Below are positions 36,147 through 43,906 of a stretch of 64,000 bases of DNA, in pieces. Position 1 is the first letter of the stretch. Every line of letters starts with the position of its first letter. The DNA lies in the NCBI GenBank assembly GCA_963825595.1, contig CAWGUE010000008.1, positions 1 through 64,000 of the forward strand. Reading direction: 5' to 3'. The translations under genes and the position numbers were made by a program. The notes beneath the pieces are model-generated. The model worked only from the letters and a program-made list of their open reading frames with translations. It was not told where the DNA came from and searched no databases. Origin of the DNA: JARFQH01 sp963825595 (GTDB lineage Bacteria > Desulfobacterota > Desulfobacteria > Desulfobacterales > SG8-13).

Positions 36147-36683
36147 ATGGAAAAACGGCCTGACATCCGCATGCATGATGACGTCCGTCTCTTTGGCGAT
36201 CTGTCTGCCATTACGAGAGACTGGACTCAACTCGACCTCATTCAACGGAGAGTTCAGCAGTTTATTTTGAGCTTCGGCAGAAGACCACGAATTCTGGTCT
36301 GCCCCACCGATCCGGTAGCACGGAAACAAACGATCAATCACATCGGCTCGATTTTGGCACAATGGGGTTTCGATGTAGACATCGGCCCAATAGAAAAATC
36401 ACCGGAACAGATTGCTCGCATGGCTTTAGAAAACGACGTCCACATTGTCGTCATATTTTGCTCGAAAAACCTGATTCACCAAGAAACCACTGAATTGCTT
36501 AATGCGCTTAAAAACCTGGACGCGTCCGATATTCTCGTGGCCGTCTTCGGTCCCTCTCCGGAATTCGTCAAAGGCAGTGGCAGCCGGTCGAACCGGGTCG
36601 GCAACGCCGACCTGATAGTCTTTAACCCCAAATCGGCCAAAGACGTAATCCTCATGTTGGATAATCTTACACGAAAGAATTGA
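36147..36683 (+). CDS. Degenerate B12-binding-domain protein next to meaB
   Basis: A 178-residue protein. Residues 45-178 match the C-terminal cobalamin-binding domain of methylmalonyl-CoA mutases (RILVCPTDP..., GFDVDIGPIEKSPEQIARMALENDVHIVVI). In true binders the first loop is D-x-H-x-x-G; here the segment reads DPVARKQT, so the cobalt-ligating His and the Gly are missing. The fold is kept but base-off B12 binding should not work. It sits 4 bp before meaB and may be a regulatory partner or chaperone of the GTPase. The N-terminal 40 residues are unassigned; the start lacks a clear ribosome-binding site. Confidence 0.7.
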   Translation: MEKRPDIRMHDDVRLFGDLSAITRDWTQLDLIQRRVQQFILSFGRRPRILVCPTDPVARKQTINHIGSILAQWGFDVDIGPIEKSPEQIARMALENDVHIVVIFCSKNLIHQETTELLNALKNLDASDILVAVFGPSPEFVKGSGSRSNRVGNADLIVFNPKSAKDVILMLDNLTRKN

Positions 36684-36687
36684 TCTC

Positions 36688-37659
36688 ATGGATGCCCAGT
36701 ATTATATCGACGGAGTTTTAGAACGGAAACGGGGGGTTATCGCCAAATCCATCACGTTGATCGAAAGTTCCCTGTCGGCCCACCAGGAAACAGCCCAAAC
36801 GATCATTGATGGTCTCCTGCCTCACTCCGGAAACGCCATGCGTATCGGAATAACCGGTGTACCGGGTGTCGGCAAGAGCACCTTCATCGAAAGCTTCGGC
36901 ATGATGCTGGTCGCACAGGGCCACAACGTTGCCGTACTGGCTGTCGATCCGAGTAGTTCGAGAAGCGGCGGCAGCGTTTTGGGAGACAAGACCCGAATGG
37001 AAAAACTGTCTATGCATGCCAATGCATTTATAAGGCCGTCTCCCACCAGCGGCACCCTGGGCGGCGTCGCCAAGAAAACCCGCGAAACCATGATTGTCTG
37101 TGAAGCGGCCGGTTATGATGTTATTCTGGTCGAAACGGTCGGTGTCGGTCAGTCTGAAACCAGAGTGGCCTCGATGGTTGATTTTTTCCTGGTACTGATG
37201 CTGGCCGGGGCGGGCGATGAACTTCAGGGGATCAAAAAGGGTATTTTAGAGTTGGCAGACGCCATTGCCATCAACAAGGCCGATGGTAACAACGTCGAGC
37301 GAGCCATGGAAGCCCGCAACGAATATGTGTCTGCGTTGAACCTGATGGAATCGAAATCTTCGGCTTGGGCCGTACCGGTTCTGACCTGCAGCGCCTTGAC
37401 CGGGGAAGGCCTAAAAAACATTTGGGCGACCATACACGATCATCGCCAGAAACTTTCAGCCGCGGGAGAATTGGCTGAAAAACGCCGATCACAGGCGATC
37501 GACTGGATGTGGTCCCTGGTGGAGGAGGGGTTGAAAGATCGATTTTTCAAGAATCCTAATGTCAAAGGCCAGCTGCAGAACATTGTCGATACCGTCGAAA
37601 ATGGTATGACTTCACCTTCGGCTGCCGCCCTTGAACTGCTGCAGTTGCATGGCAAGTGA
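36688..37659 (+). CDS. meaB: MeaB/ArgK-family GTPase
   Basis: A 323-residue G3E GTPase that protects and reloads adenosylcobalamin-dependent mutases. It has Walker A G-V-P-G-V-G-K-S-T near residues 55-63, the family signature LAVDPSSSRSGGSVLGDKTRM, switch text VETVGVGQSE, and the base-recognition NKAD. Length is normal. The mutase it serves is not in the window; the upstream gene is a mutase-type B12 domain lacking its B12 ligand. The last codons overlap a cbiR-like remnant. Confidence 0.93.
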   Translation: MDAQYYIDGVLERKRGVIAKSITLIESSLSAHQETAQTIIDGLLPHSGNAMRIGITGVPGVGKSTFIESFGMMLVAQGHNVAVLAVDPSSSRSGGSVLGDKTRMEKLSMHANAFIRPSPTSGTLGGVAKKTRETMIVCEAAGYDVILVETVGVGQSETRVASMVDFFLVLMLAGAGDELQGIKKGILELADAIAINKADGNNVERAMEARNEYVSALNLMESKSSAWAVPVLTCSALTGEGLKNIWATIHDHRQKLSAAGELAEKRRSQAIDWMWSLVEEGLKDRFFKNPNVKGQLQNIVDTVENGMTSPSAAALELLQLHGK

Positions 37660-37923
37660 CAGCCATTTTCAGAGAGTGACCCATCGTCTCGCCAGCTATC
37701 CTTTCCGACTCAGCGCAACGGCGATGTCATCAGGGAAATTCATATTCACGGAGTCAAGGGCCACACTGATCATCACAGCCTGAGCATTCTGCCGCAGAAA
37801 AGGTTGTCCAAATGGCTCAAACTTCTCATGGGTATGGAGTTTTCCGGTATCCTCAATCTGGAAGTTTTTTCACCAGCCGACTTGAAATCGTCCCTCAATC
37901 TCATCAAACGAAAATATATGTGA
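37649..37923 (+). pseudogene. cbiR-like TIM-barrel remnant with internal deletion
   Basis: An ATG at 37649, overlapping the meaB stop, reads MASDSHFQRVTHRLASYPFR followed by LSATAMSS, which looks like the N-terminus of sugar-phosphate-isomerase/AP-endonuclease-fold proteins such as the cobamide-remodelling hydrolase CbiR (PFRLG-type start). About 80 bp on, in another frame, comes the C-terminal part REIHIHGVKGHTDHHSLSIL ... ILNLEVFSPADL, ending at the TGA at 37921-37923. The roughly 150-200 residues between are gone. The CbiR assignment rests on the ends and the B12 context and is tentative. Confidence 0.5.
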
Positions 37924-37931
37924 TGACGATG

Positions 37932-38240
37932 TTATGAATGTTCGGGCTGGGGGTCATCGGCGTCGTCATTTTGCTGGAGGGCATAGCGGCTCCACATTTG
38001 GGCATCTTGACATCCCAGGACGGTCGCCGCATTCATATCATTCGCTGCCATCTGGCAGTTGCCGAGCAGATAGTGGCATACGCCTCTTCTGAAGTAGGCC
38101 TCGGCCCGGTTGAGGTTGCTCTCAATCGCCAGGGTGAATACGCCGACCGCTTCCGAGAGTTTGCCGGCCCGGGTCAGTCTGCACCCTTCTGTATACATGT
38201 TATGGTAAGCGTTTACCGATCTTCTGTCATTCTGCCTCAT
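37932..38240 (-). CDS. Small TPR-repeat protein
   Basis: A 102-residue protein with about two tetratricopeptide repeats (AYHNMYTEGCRLTRAGKLSE, then AYFRRGVCHYLLGNCQMA). It has no signal or membrane segment. It is the last gene of the PadR/CobW/redoxin run on the minus strand. TPR proteins of this size serve as adaptors; target unknown. Confidence 0.65.
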   Translation of the reverse strand: MRQNDRRSVNAYHNMYTEGCRLTRAGKLSEAVGVFTLAIESNLNRAEAYFRRGVCHYLLGNCQMAANDMNAATVLGCQDAQMWSRYALQQNDDADDPQPEHS

Positions 38241-38306
38241 GTGCCAATGATCCAGATTTCCCCGGTTGCCATCGTTTTGTCTCCTCGTCTCCGGTTGAAG
38301 GTGCGA

Positions 38307-38555
38307 TCAGTCTTTCAACAGCTCTAGGATCCGCTCGGTTTTGAATACCTTGCCCTGAGCAACCACCATTCCATCGATGATCAATGCCGGACTGAGCAGC
38401 AAGCCGTATCGCTGCCGCACTTCCGGGGCCAGGGTCCACTTCTTTTCCACTGTCGCCTCTATGCCGGAGGTTGCGACGGCTTTTTTCGCATTTTCCAAAA
38501 GTTCGTTGCACTTTTCACACGGCGGATCCAGTCCGACCACTTCGATGTGCATCAT
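38307..38555 (-). CDS. Small thioredoxin-fold protein (CEKC)
   Basis: About 82 residues. It starts MMHIEVVGLDPPCEKCNELL with a CxxC at residues 13-16 and ends SPALIIDGMVVAQGKVFKTE, which is the MTH895/redox-active-disulfide type of mini-thioredoxin. The start overlaps the stop of the CobW gene (ATGATG). Redoxins of this type occur next to CobW and methyltransferase genes twice in this window, so they may deliver electrons or metal-bound thiol to the GTPase. Confidence 0.75.
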   Translation of the reverse strand: MMHIEVVGLDPPCEKCNELLENAKKAVATSGIEATVEKKWTLAPEVRQRYGLLLSPALIIDGMVVAQGKVFKTERILELLKD

Positions 38556-39700
38556 GATCCGACGTCTTTCTGTGGTCGGTAGGGAGGATTGGGGTAGGCC
38601 GGGCTGAAGCACTGCAGGTCGACAATGTCGAACTGCACGGCAAAAGATTCCGCCGCATCGGCGAGGGCATCCCGCACGACGGTTTCCAAATCCGCCGGCT
38701 CCAGTTTGACGCGGGCATTCACCAGCAGCGTACCGCCGGATGCAATCTCCGCAGACGGCTGGCTCAGGCGTGGCTCGGAACGAAGATCAGTGATGCTGGC
38801 CCACGTCGATATACCGCCGGAGGTCAACACCAGTTTCAGATGACCGATACCGGCGTTTCGCTGTCGAAGCGCATCCCGGATTTCCAGCAGGAGCCCCCGC
38901 ATCAGATTTCCCGGCGCATAGGTCGCTTTGGACCGGACTTTAACTGCTGCATTGAGCCAGCCCAGGATCGCCTCGGCCTGTGCGTATCGATCGTAGTCAA
39001 TCTGCCGCAGCACGGTATCGGCACCGGGGCGACCGCTGAGAAGGGTTTCCAGCCAGGCTTGCATGCCGTCACCCTGTAACGCGGATGTGACGAGAACCTC
39101 CTTGGCCGGAAAACGGTCCCGTAAAGCCTTCACCAGACGATCTTTTTCCGTCGACTTTAGGAGGTCGCACTTGTTGAGCACAATGAGATCCGCTTCCTCG
39201 AGCTGCTTCTCGAAGAGGTAGGCCACTTCTTCGGGAAAGGTCGATTCGATCTCCTTCAGCAGCAGTTCCCGCACCCGGTCCGGATCGACCATGGTGGAAA
39301 ACGGGGCGAAGGTGAAAGCGTCCCGGTAGTGGATCTTTATGGGATGGGCCACTGCGGCGACAAAATCGGTGCAGCTACCCACCGGTTCTCCCAGGAGAAT
39401 GTCCGGCTCGTGAGCGAGGATTTTTTCGATCTGATGAATCAGGTCATCGAATTTGCAGCAGAAGCATCCCTCTACCACCTCCTCCACCGGCACGTTCAAT
39501 TCGACGAGCATCTGTCGGACAATGACCGTATCGGCCAAATTGCCGCTCTGATCGTTGGTGACAATGCCCACACGCATCCCCTTGCGGATGATGTCCCGGG
39601 CCAGGACCCCGAGCGCGGTGGTCTTGCCCGAACCGAGGAATCCGCCGGCAAAGATCAGTTTAACCGGTTTGGCTACATTCAGCGGCTGGGGTTTCTGCAT
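38552..39700 (-). CDS. CobW/HypB-type G3E GTPase
   Basis: A 382-residue GTPase. It has Walker A GGFLGSGKTTAL near residue 20, the metal-binding C-F-C-C in EGCFCCKFDD (the CxCC motif of CobW proteins), and NKCD. The C-terminal half is unlike CobW_C and ends DLQCFSPAYPNPPYR. G3E GTPases insert or deliver metals (Zn, Co, Ni) into enzymes. The start overlaps the PadR stop by 22 bp and the stop overlaps the next redoxin start, so PadR-GTPase-redoxin is a coupled unit, plausibly servicing B12 or zinc methyltransferases. Confidence 0.87.
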   Translation of the reverse strand: MQKPQPLNVAKPVKLIFAGGFLGSGKTTALGVLARDIIRKGMRVGIVTNDQSGNLADTVIVRQMLVELNVPVEEVVEGCFCCKFDDLIHQIEKILAHEPDILLGEPVGSCTDFVAAVAHPIKIHYRDAFTFAPFSTMVDPDRVRELLLKEIESTFPEEVAYLFEKQLEEADLIVLNKCDLLKSTEKDRLVKALRDRFPAKEVLVTSALQGDGMQAWLETLLSGRPGADTVLRQIDYDRYAQAEAILGWLNAAVKVRSKATYAPGNLMRGLLLEIRDALRQRNAGIGHLKLVLTSGGISTWASITDLRSEPRLSQPSAEIASGGTLLVNARVKLEPADLETVVRDALADAAESFAVQFDIVDLQCFSPAYPNPPYRPQKDVGS

Positions 39701-40131
39701 GGTGGTCCATCCTTTGCTCCGGTTGGTTCCGAGGGCATCGATAGGTGAGGCAATACCGCAGTTGGAAAAGCGCTGCGGACCTGATCGAAAAATTTGCCAA
39801 TCAGCGTCATCTGATTACTGAGGGTTCCGATCCAGCGCCACAGGCACTCATTGCCGGCGTCGGTCATAAAGTAACGGCGTTTGGCCGGGCCCTTTGCATC
39901 AACGTCCCATTCACTGGTCACCATGCCCCGCTTCTCCAGCATGTTGAGATGGCGATACAGACCGGCCAGGTTCAACCCGGCTTCGGTATCCTCCAGGTAA
40001 CCGCTGACGATCTTACCGATTTCATAGCCGTGGGTGCCGTCTTGTTTGAACAGTGTCAGCAGAATCCACGGTGCCGCCAGGTTCCGCATATTCTTGCCCG
40101 TGCACGGGCAGTCAGGATCAATAGAGGCCAT
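39679..40131 (-). CDS. PadR-family transcriptional regulator
   Basis: About 150 residues from the ATG at 40131; the other start at 40155 would fall inside a perfect palindrome. The winged-helix core is WILLTLFKQDGTHGYEIGK ... GLYRHLNMLEKRGMV, typical of PadR. An N-terminal DCPCTGK contains two cysteines that could sense thiol state or metal. It is followed without a gap by the GTPase and redoxin genes. The operator next to it suggests autoregulation. Confidence 0.85.
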   Translation of the reverse strand: MASIDPDCPCTGKNMRNLAAPWILLTLFKQDGTHGYEIGKIVSGYLEDTEAGLNLAGLYRHLNMLEKRGMVTSEWDVDAKGPAKRRYFMTDAGNECLWRWIGTLSNQMTLIGKFFDQVRSAFPTAVLPHLSMPSEPTGAKDGPPCRNPSR

Positions 40132-40147
40132 GGTCAAACAATCCGCT

Positions 40148-40184
40148 TTGCGCATATATTCGACAATGTCGAATATATGCGCAA
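40148..40184. promoter_or_regulatory. 37-bp perfect palindrome, probable PadR operator
   Basis: TTGCGCATATATTCGACA (40148-40165) is exactly mirrored by TGTCGAATATATGCGCAA (40167-40184) around one base. It lies 17-53 bp upstream of the PadR start, a normal place for an autoregulator binding site. Confidence 0.75.
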
Positions 40185-40282
40185 ATAATTAATTGCCGTG
40201 GGCTTGGATTTCAGCTAAGCCGTCAAACGATTCATCCGTGCTGTCGGTTACGGCGCGTTAATCTATCGCGACACCGGTAGTC

Positions 40283-41200
40283 TCAGCGCCCCGTCAAATA
40301 GTCGCCGACATACTTGGCGGCCCGGGCGCCGTCGGCACAAGCGGTGAGCACCTGCCACAAGTCTGTATCCCGCACATCGCCTGCGGCAAAAAGGCCGGGA
40401 AACGAGGTCATCAGCTTGGCATCGGTGGTAATGTACCCTTCTGGTGTTTTTGCGACCTCAAGATCCAGAAAAGCGGAATTCGGGCGCCACCCGACAGCCA
40501 TAAACACGCCGTCTACCGGTAAATCTCTTTCTTGCGCATCAGACGATCTGACCGTCAACGCCTCGATCAGGTCAAGCCCTTTCATCCCAATCACCTCTGT
40601 CCGCTCCAAGGTTTCCACGTTTTCCTGGCCGGCCAACAATGCGGCATGAGCGGCATCCATAATCGCCCGCTGACTTCTATGGATCAGGTAGACCTTGTCG
40701 GCGATCCTGGCCAGTGTCATGGTGTGTTGGGCAGCGCTGTTGTCACTTCCGACAACAGCCAGGACCGCATTCTGGTTACGGTACAGCGGTCCGTCGCAGA
40801 CCGAACAGAAATTAACGCCTTTCAAATCCGCCTTGGCAGATGGAAGTCTTATGGGTACGCGCCCAGTAGCGATAATGGCGGTTGCGGCCGTATGCACCTG
40901 CCCATTGACATCGGTCGCCTGAAATACCCCGTCCCCGTGCCCGAGTTTTTTCAATCGGGCCATCGTAAATAGTGCGCCTTCGGTTTGGGCTTGCTGGAAC
41001 AGCTTGACGCCGAATTCGGTCCCGGCAATGCCACCGATAAATCCGGGATAATTTTCTATCTTCTCGATCATATAAACATTGCCGCCTGGAATGTCTCCAA
41101 AAACGATGGTGTTCAGGCCCAAGCGCTGGCCATAAAGTGCGGCCGTCAATCCGGCCGGTCCGGTGCCTGTAATAACGATATCATAGAGGGTATCTGGCAT
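40283..41200 (-). CDS. Thioredoxin-reductase-like flavoprotein
   Basis: A 305-residue FAD protein of the low-molecular-mass TrxR family. The FAD loop is GTGPAGLTAALYGQRLGL near residue 12, the redox motif C-S-V-C is near residue 135 (NFCSVCDGPLYR), and the FAD tail GLFAAGDVRD is near 275. The NAD(P)H loop reads VVGSDNSAAQHTMTL rather than GxGxxA, so the electron donor may not be NADPH. It closes the run that starts with the Sec URO-D gene and is a natural reductase for the redoxins encoded upstream. Confidence 0.88.
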   Translation of the reverse strand: MPDTLYDIVITGTGPAGLTAALYGQRLGLNTIVFGDIPGGNVYMIEKIENYPGFIGGIAGTEFGVKLFQQAQTEGALFTMARLKKLGHGDGVFQATDVNGQVHTAATAIIATGRVPIRLPSAKADLKGVNFCSVCDGPLYRNQNAVLAVVGSDNSAAQHTMTLARIADKVYLIHRSQRAIMDAAHAALLAGQENVETLERTEVIGMKGLDLIEALTVRSSDAQERDLPVDGVFMAVGWRPNSAFLDLEVAKTPEGYITTDAKLMTSFPGLFAAGDVRDTDLWQVLTACADGARAAKYVGDYLTGR

Positions 41201-41232
41201 GTCATCACTGAGTTTCTGTGGATAAGGGTATT

Positions 41233-41550
41233 TTAGTTTTTCTTTTCGAACTGGGTAAAATAGGTCCCCAGGACACAGGCTTTATACTCGGTTGGACCTT
41301 CCAGCCATCTCTCCAAAAGGGTTTCATTGGCCTTTCGTTCCGGATTTTCCTTCCATTTTAGCCAGTTTTCCATGCCCTGCCACATACTGATAACCAGTAT
41401 CTCTTGGGGATCATCATGATTGATAAGGGTCTCTCCGGATACATACCCCTTCTGGTTCATGGCATCAGAACGGTTTCTGTTCAAAAGGGCAAATACTTCC
41501 CTTGTTTTACCTTCCTGGATTCTTCTTGTGATGATAACCTTTACGACCAT
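41233..41550 (-). CDS. ABM-domain (antibiotic-biosynthesis-monooxygenase fold) protein
   Basis: A 105-residue dimeric alpha/beta-barrel-type protein: VVKVIITRRIQEGKTREVF, GYVSGETLINHDD, EILVISMWQGMENW. The fold covers haem-degrading, quinol-type and uncharacterised small-molecule enzymes; no oxygen chemistry is expected in this organism. It lies between CobW and the TrxR-like gene, 32 bp before the latter, and is likely co-transcribed. Confidence 0.75.
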   Translation of the reverse strand: MVVKVIITRRIQEGKTREVFALLNRNRSDAMNQKGYVSGETLINHDDPQEILVISMWQGMENWLKWKENPERKANETLLERWLEGPTEYKACVLGTYFTQFEKKN

Positions 41551-41641
41551 GTTGAGCCTCCTTTCACTACCGCACTATTGCACTAAGGTGTATTCAACAC
41601 AGGTCCGGACATCGACACACTATGCCCCCATAAAGCGGCCT

Positions 41642-42673
41642 TCAGCCTGAGTAGGGCTGATAGACGCCCAAACTGACCCAGTTGCCGCTTTGGGTGGCCG
41701 CGCCAATACCGTCCATCGAATCCGGCGGTCCGATGACGACAATGACGTTTTTGTGCTTGATGCGATCCACCGGAATCCGCGGGTTCTCGAGTGTCCAGTC
41801 TCCCATCACGTAGTTAAATATCAGCATGTTACCGTTTGCTTCGACAAACCCTTTGGCGCGCACAACGGTGGCGGGTAGTGCGTCTGCCATGTTTTTGACC
41901 TCCTCCAAGTCGTCGCCGGTCCACCGGTAGGCCACAGAAACCAAAAGATCCGGAGGGGTAATCTCAAGGTCGGGGCTGTCGAGCAGATCGTCAAGAAATT
42001 GGTCCAGTTCCTCATCCGACATCACTGCTCTCGGCTTCTGTTCAGATTGGTCGATATCTTCATTGCCTTTGCCGTCTTTTGCAAATGTAAAATATTTTTC
42101 CAAAGGAATGTCGGAATAATTGGTTTCGAAAAAAATCGGATCCGGGTGAAAGCGCCGGATCACCTCTCGCGTCTTGGCGACGGTCTCGGCTGAAGCGGTG
42201 TCGATTTTGTTAATAATGAACACGCTGGAGGAAGCGATCTGCTTCTCCAGTGAAGCGTACACTTCGTATGCATCCAGGAAATGGGCGGCATCGATGACGC
42301 AAAACTGCTCCTTAAATTGGAAGCGGTTTTCGAATATGGGTAGCTGAAGGTCCTTTTTGAGGTCTGAAGGATTGGCCACACCGGTCGATTCGATCAACAG
42401 CACATCGGGCTTAACGGTGGTATTGAGAGCGTAAAGACCTTTGATGAAATCGGTCTTCACGCAGACACAGAAAATGGAGCCCTTGCTGATCTCCATCATA
42501 TCGATGTCTTCACCCTCGACCAAGGTGCCGTCCACCCCGACTTCTCCGAATTCGTTGACGAGAAGGGTCAGTTTTTGATCTTTGGGGAATCGGTCGATGA
42601 TCCGGTTGAGGAAGGTCGTTTTGCCGGAACCGAGGAAACCGGTGATCAGGTAAACTTGAGTGGAATCGGCCAT
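41642..42673 (-). CDS. CobW-type G3E GTPase
   Basis: A 343-residue GTPase with Walker A GFLGSGKTTFLNR (about 12-20), LLVNEFGEVGVDG, and NKID. The metal motif is F-C-V-C rather than the usual C-x-C-C (SIFCVCVKTDF), which might alter metal choice. The C-terminal CobW_C-like region has KGFVEANGNMLIFNYVMGDW. It begins 3 bp after the stop of the mini-thioredoxin gene. Its place in the URO-D run suggests it loads zinc (or cobalt) into the methyltransferase. Confidence 0.88.
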   Translation of the reverse strand: MADSTQVYLITGFLGSGKTTFLNRIIDRFPKDQKLTLLVNEFGEVGVDGTLVEGEDIDMMEISKGSIFCVCVKTDFIKGLYALNTTVKPDVLLIESTGVANPSDLKKDLQLPIFENRFQFKEQFCVIDAAHFLDAYEVYASLEKQIASSSVFIINKIDTASAETVAKTREVIRRFHPDPIFFETNYSDIPLEKYFTFAKDGKGNEDIDQSEQKPRAVMSDEELDQFLDDLLDSPDLEITPPDLLVSVAYRWTGDDLEEVKNMADALPATVVRAKGFVEANGNMLIFNYVMGDWTLENPRIPVDRIKHKNVIVVIGPPDSMDGIGAATQSGNWVSLGVYQPYSG

Positions 42674-42676
42674 GGA

Positions 42677-42922
42677 TTATATCTTCTCCGCTATCTTTTT
42701 CTGGATTTCTTCGGCCGGCAGGACCTTACCGACCGAAATCACTTCACCATCAATGACAAGCCCCGGAGTGACGAATACGCCCATTTGTGCGAAGTATTTT
42801 ATGTCGGTAATTTTTTTAACTTCGATTCCGGCCGCAGCATCGAATTTTGCCGCAGCAGATACCGTATTTTCATAAAGCTGCTCGCAACGTTTGCAGCCCG
42901 GGCCCAACACTTCAACTTTCAT
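42677..42922 (-). CDS. MTH895-type mini-thioredoxin (CKRC)
   Basis: An 81-residue protein starting MKVEVLGPGCKRCEQLYENT with CxxC at 10-13 and ending TPGLVIDGEVISVGKVLPAE, the classic redox-active-disulfide protein 2 pattern. It precedes CobW by 3 bp. Known members reduce disulfides slowly or act as metal/thiol carriers. The same pairing with a CobW GTPase occurs at 38307-39700. Confidence 0.85.
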   Translation of the reverse strand: MKVEVLGPGCKRCEQLYENTVSAAAKFDAAAGIEVKKITDIKYFAQMGVFVTPGLVIDGEVISVGKVLPAEEIQKKIAEKI

Positions 42923-43099
42923 TGGTCATCTCCTTGGGATTTCGGAGTCGGGAAGGGTTCATTGCACGAAAGGACACAACGCCTGAATGTCGCGCTCTCC
43001 GCGGTTAGCGGGCTTGGCTGGAAAAAGGCGTCGCGGCGGTCTGAACGACGCATCACCGGTGCGCTACGCCGAAAAACGTTTTTCCCCGAGCTGTCCATC

Positions 43100-43471
43100 T
43101 CATTCGCTAACCAAGACCTTCGCCTGGTTTGCCTTTACGAGCAGTTCTGAGGGGTAGTGACAGAATTTGCAGACTCCCAGCAAAGATGCCCCGGGGTTAA
43201 GCTGATGCCAAAGAACACCATATTGCACGGCAACTTCGGCTTTGACGCTTTTGGGTAGATCATCGGGCGGTTCAAGCTTGTGGATTCGGTCTGATTTTCC
43301 GCAATAGGGGCATTTGATGCCAAAGAGTGCCATATCCGTCTGGGGCAGGCCGTTGGTGATAATCAACGTCTTCAGTTGCTCGACGGCAGCGTGTCTTTCC
43401 AACGTTCTGGAAACCCCTTTATTCGCAGTAATCCGGGCCCCCAGTGGGGACCCGGATTGGTGGTGATGCAT
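43100..43471 (-). CDS. Zinc-ribbon protein of the methyltransferase run
   Basis: Up to 123 residues; an internal ATG at 43333 would give a 77-residue product beginning just before the first motif. It has C-P-Y-C (KCPYCGKSDRIHKL) and C-K-F-C (LGVCKFCHYPSELL) about 45 residues apart, which together make one zinc ribbon. No catalytic motif is seen. It lies between two thioredoxin-fold genes on the same strand, immediately after the CAAC redoxin gene, so a redox- or metal-carrier role is possible. The start is uncertain because neither ATG has a strong ribosome-binding site. Confidence 0.55.
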   Translation of the reverse strand: MHHHQSGSPLGARITANKGVSRTLERHAAVEQLKTLIITNGLPQTDMALFGIKCPYCGKSDRIHKLEPPDDLPKSVKAEVAVQYGVLWHQLNPGASLLGVCKFCHYPSELLVKANQAKVLVSE

Positions 43472-43474
43472 TTG

Positions 43475-43879
43475 TTACTTGACCTTGGAGTCCACTCGGG
43501 TCGACTGTCCGGCACCGGCTTTGGCCAGGTTTTCCTGGATCTTGTCGAACTCAAAACCGACCTCCCGAAGCGAAATGATCCGCTCCTTCATTGCTTCGCT
43601 GGGGGCTCTTTTGGCCATCTCATCGATGAGTTCCTCGTATTGGGGGATAATGCTTTCAAACACGAGATCTCTTTCAATGCAGATGGTCGGCAGAACTTTG
43701 CCTTTGAGCTCGAGGAACTTGCCGATACCATCTTTGTTCTTGATCGACCATTCCTTGTAAACAATCATTTCCTGCACGTCTGCAGGCAGGGCCGCAATAG
43801 ACTCCATCATGTAGCCACATGCCGCGCACTGCACGCTGTCCAGGGTTAGAACATCAATGGTAATTTTATCTTCTGCCAT
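43475..43879 (-). CDS. Thioredoxin-fold protein (CAAC)
   Basis: A 134-residue protein, AAAGGAGG upstream of its ATG. It reads ITIDVLTLDSVQ then C-A-A-C-GYMMESIAALPADVQ, a cis-Pro-type segment KVLPTICIERDLVFESIIP, and a C-terminal helical extension of about 45 residues. It aligns end to end with the Sec redoxin at 61345-61653, where the first Cys is UGA. It lies 27 bp after the true stop of the URO-D selenoprotein. It probably reduces or protects that enzyme's active site. Confidence 0.82.
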   Translation of the reverse strand: MAEDKITIDVLTLDSVQCAACGYMMESIAALPADVQEMIVYKEWSIKNKDGIGKFLELKGKVLPTICIERDLVFESIIPQYEELIDEMAKRAPSEAMKERIISLREVGFEFDKIQENLAKAGAGQSTRVDSKVK

Positions 43880-43906
43880 GATCCGAATCCTCCTTTCGCG
43901 AATGGT

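Noticed and set aside
35997..36362. 121-codon minus-strand ORF overlapping the B12-like gene
   Set aside because: It is antisense to a gene with clear homology and shows no domain of its own.
37657..37923. Read-through of the meaB UGA, since the cbiR-like C-terminus is in the same frame
   Set aside because: MeaB has its normal length, and the N-terminal piece of the remnant starts in another frame at the overlapping ATG, so a decayed neighbour is the simpler reading.
41600..41645. UGA at the end of the CobW gene (41642) as Sec
   Set aside because: The CobW_C domain is already complete and the downstream reading has no family similarity.
43060..43102. In-frame UGA at the end of the zinc-ribbon gene (43100) as a further Sec codon
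   Set aside because: The read-through residues (DGQLGEKRFSA) resemble nothing in the family, there is no Cys-motif context, and the protein looks complete.
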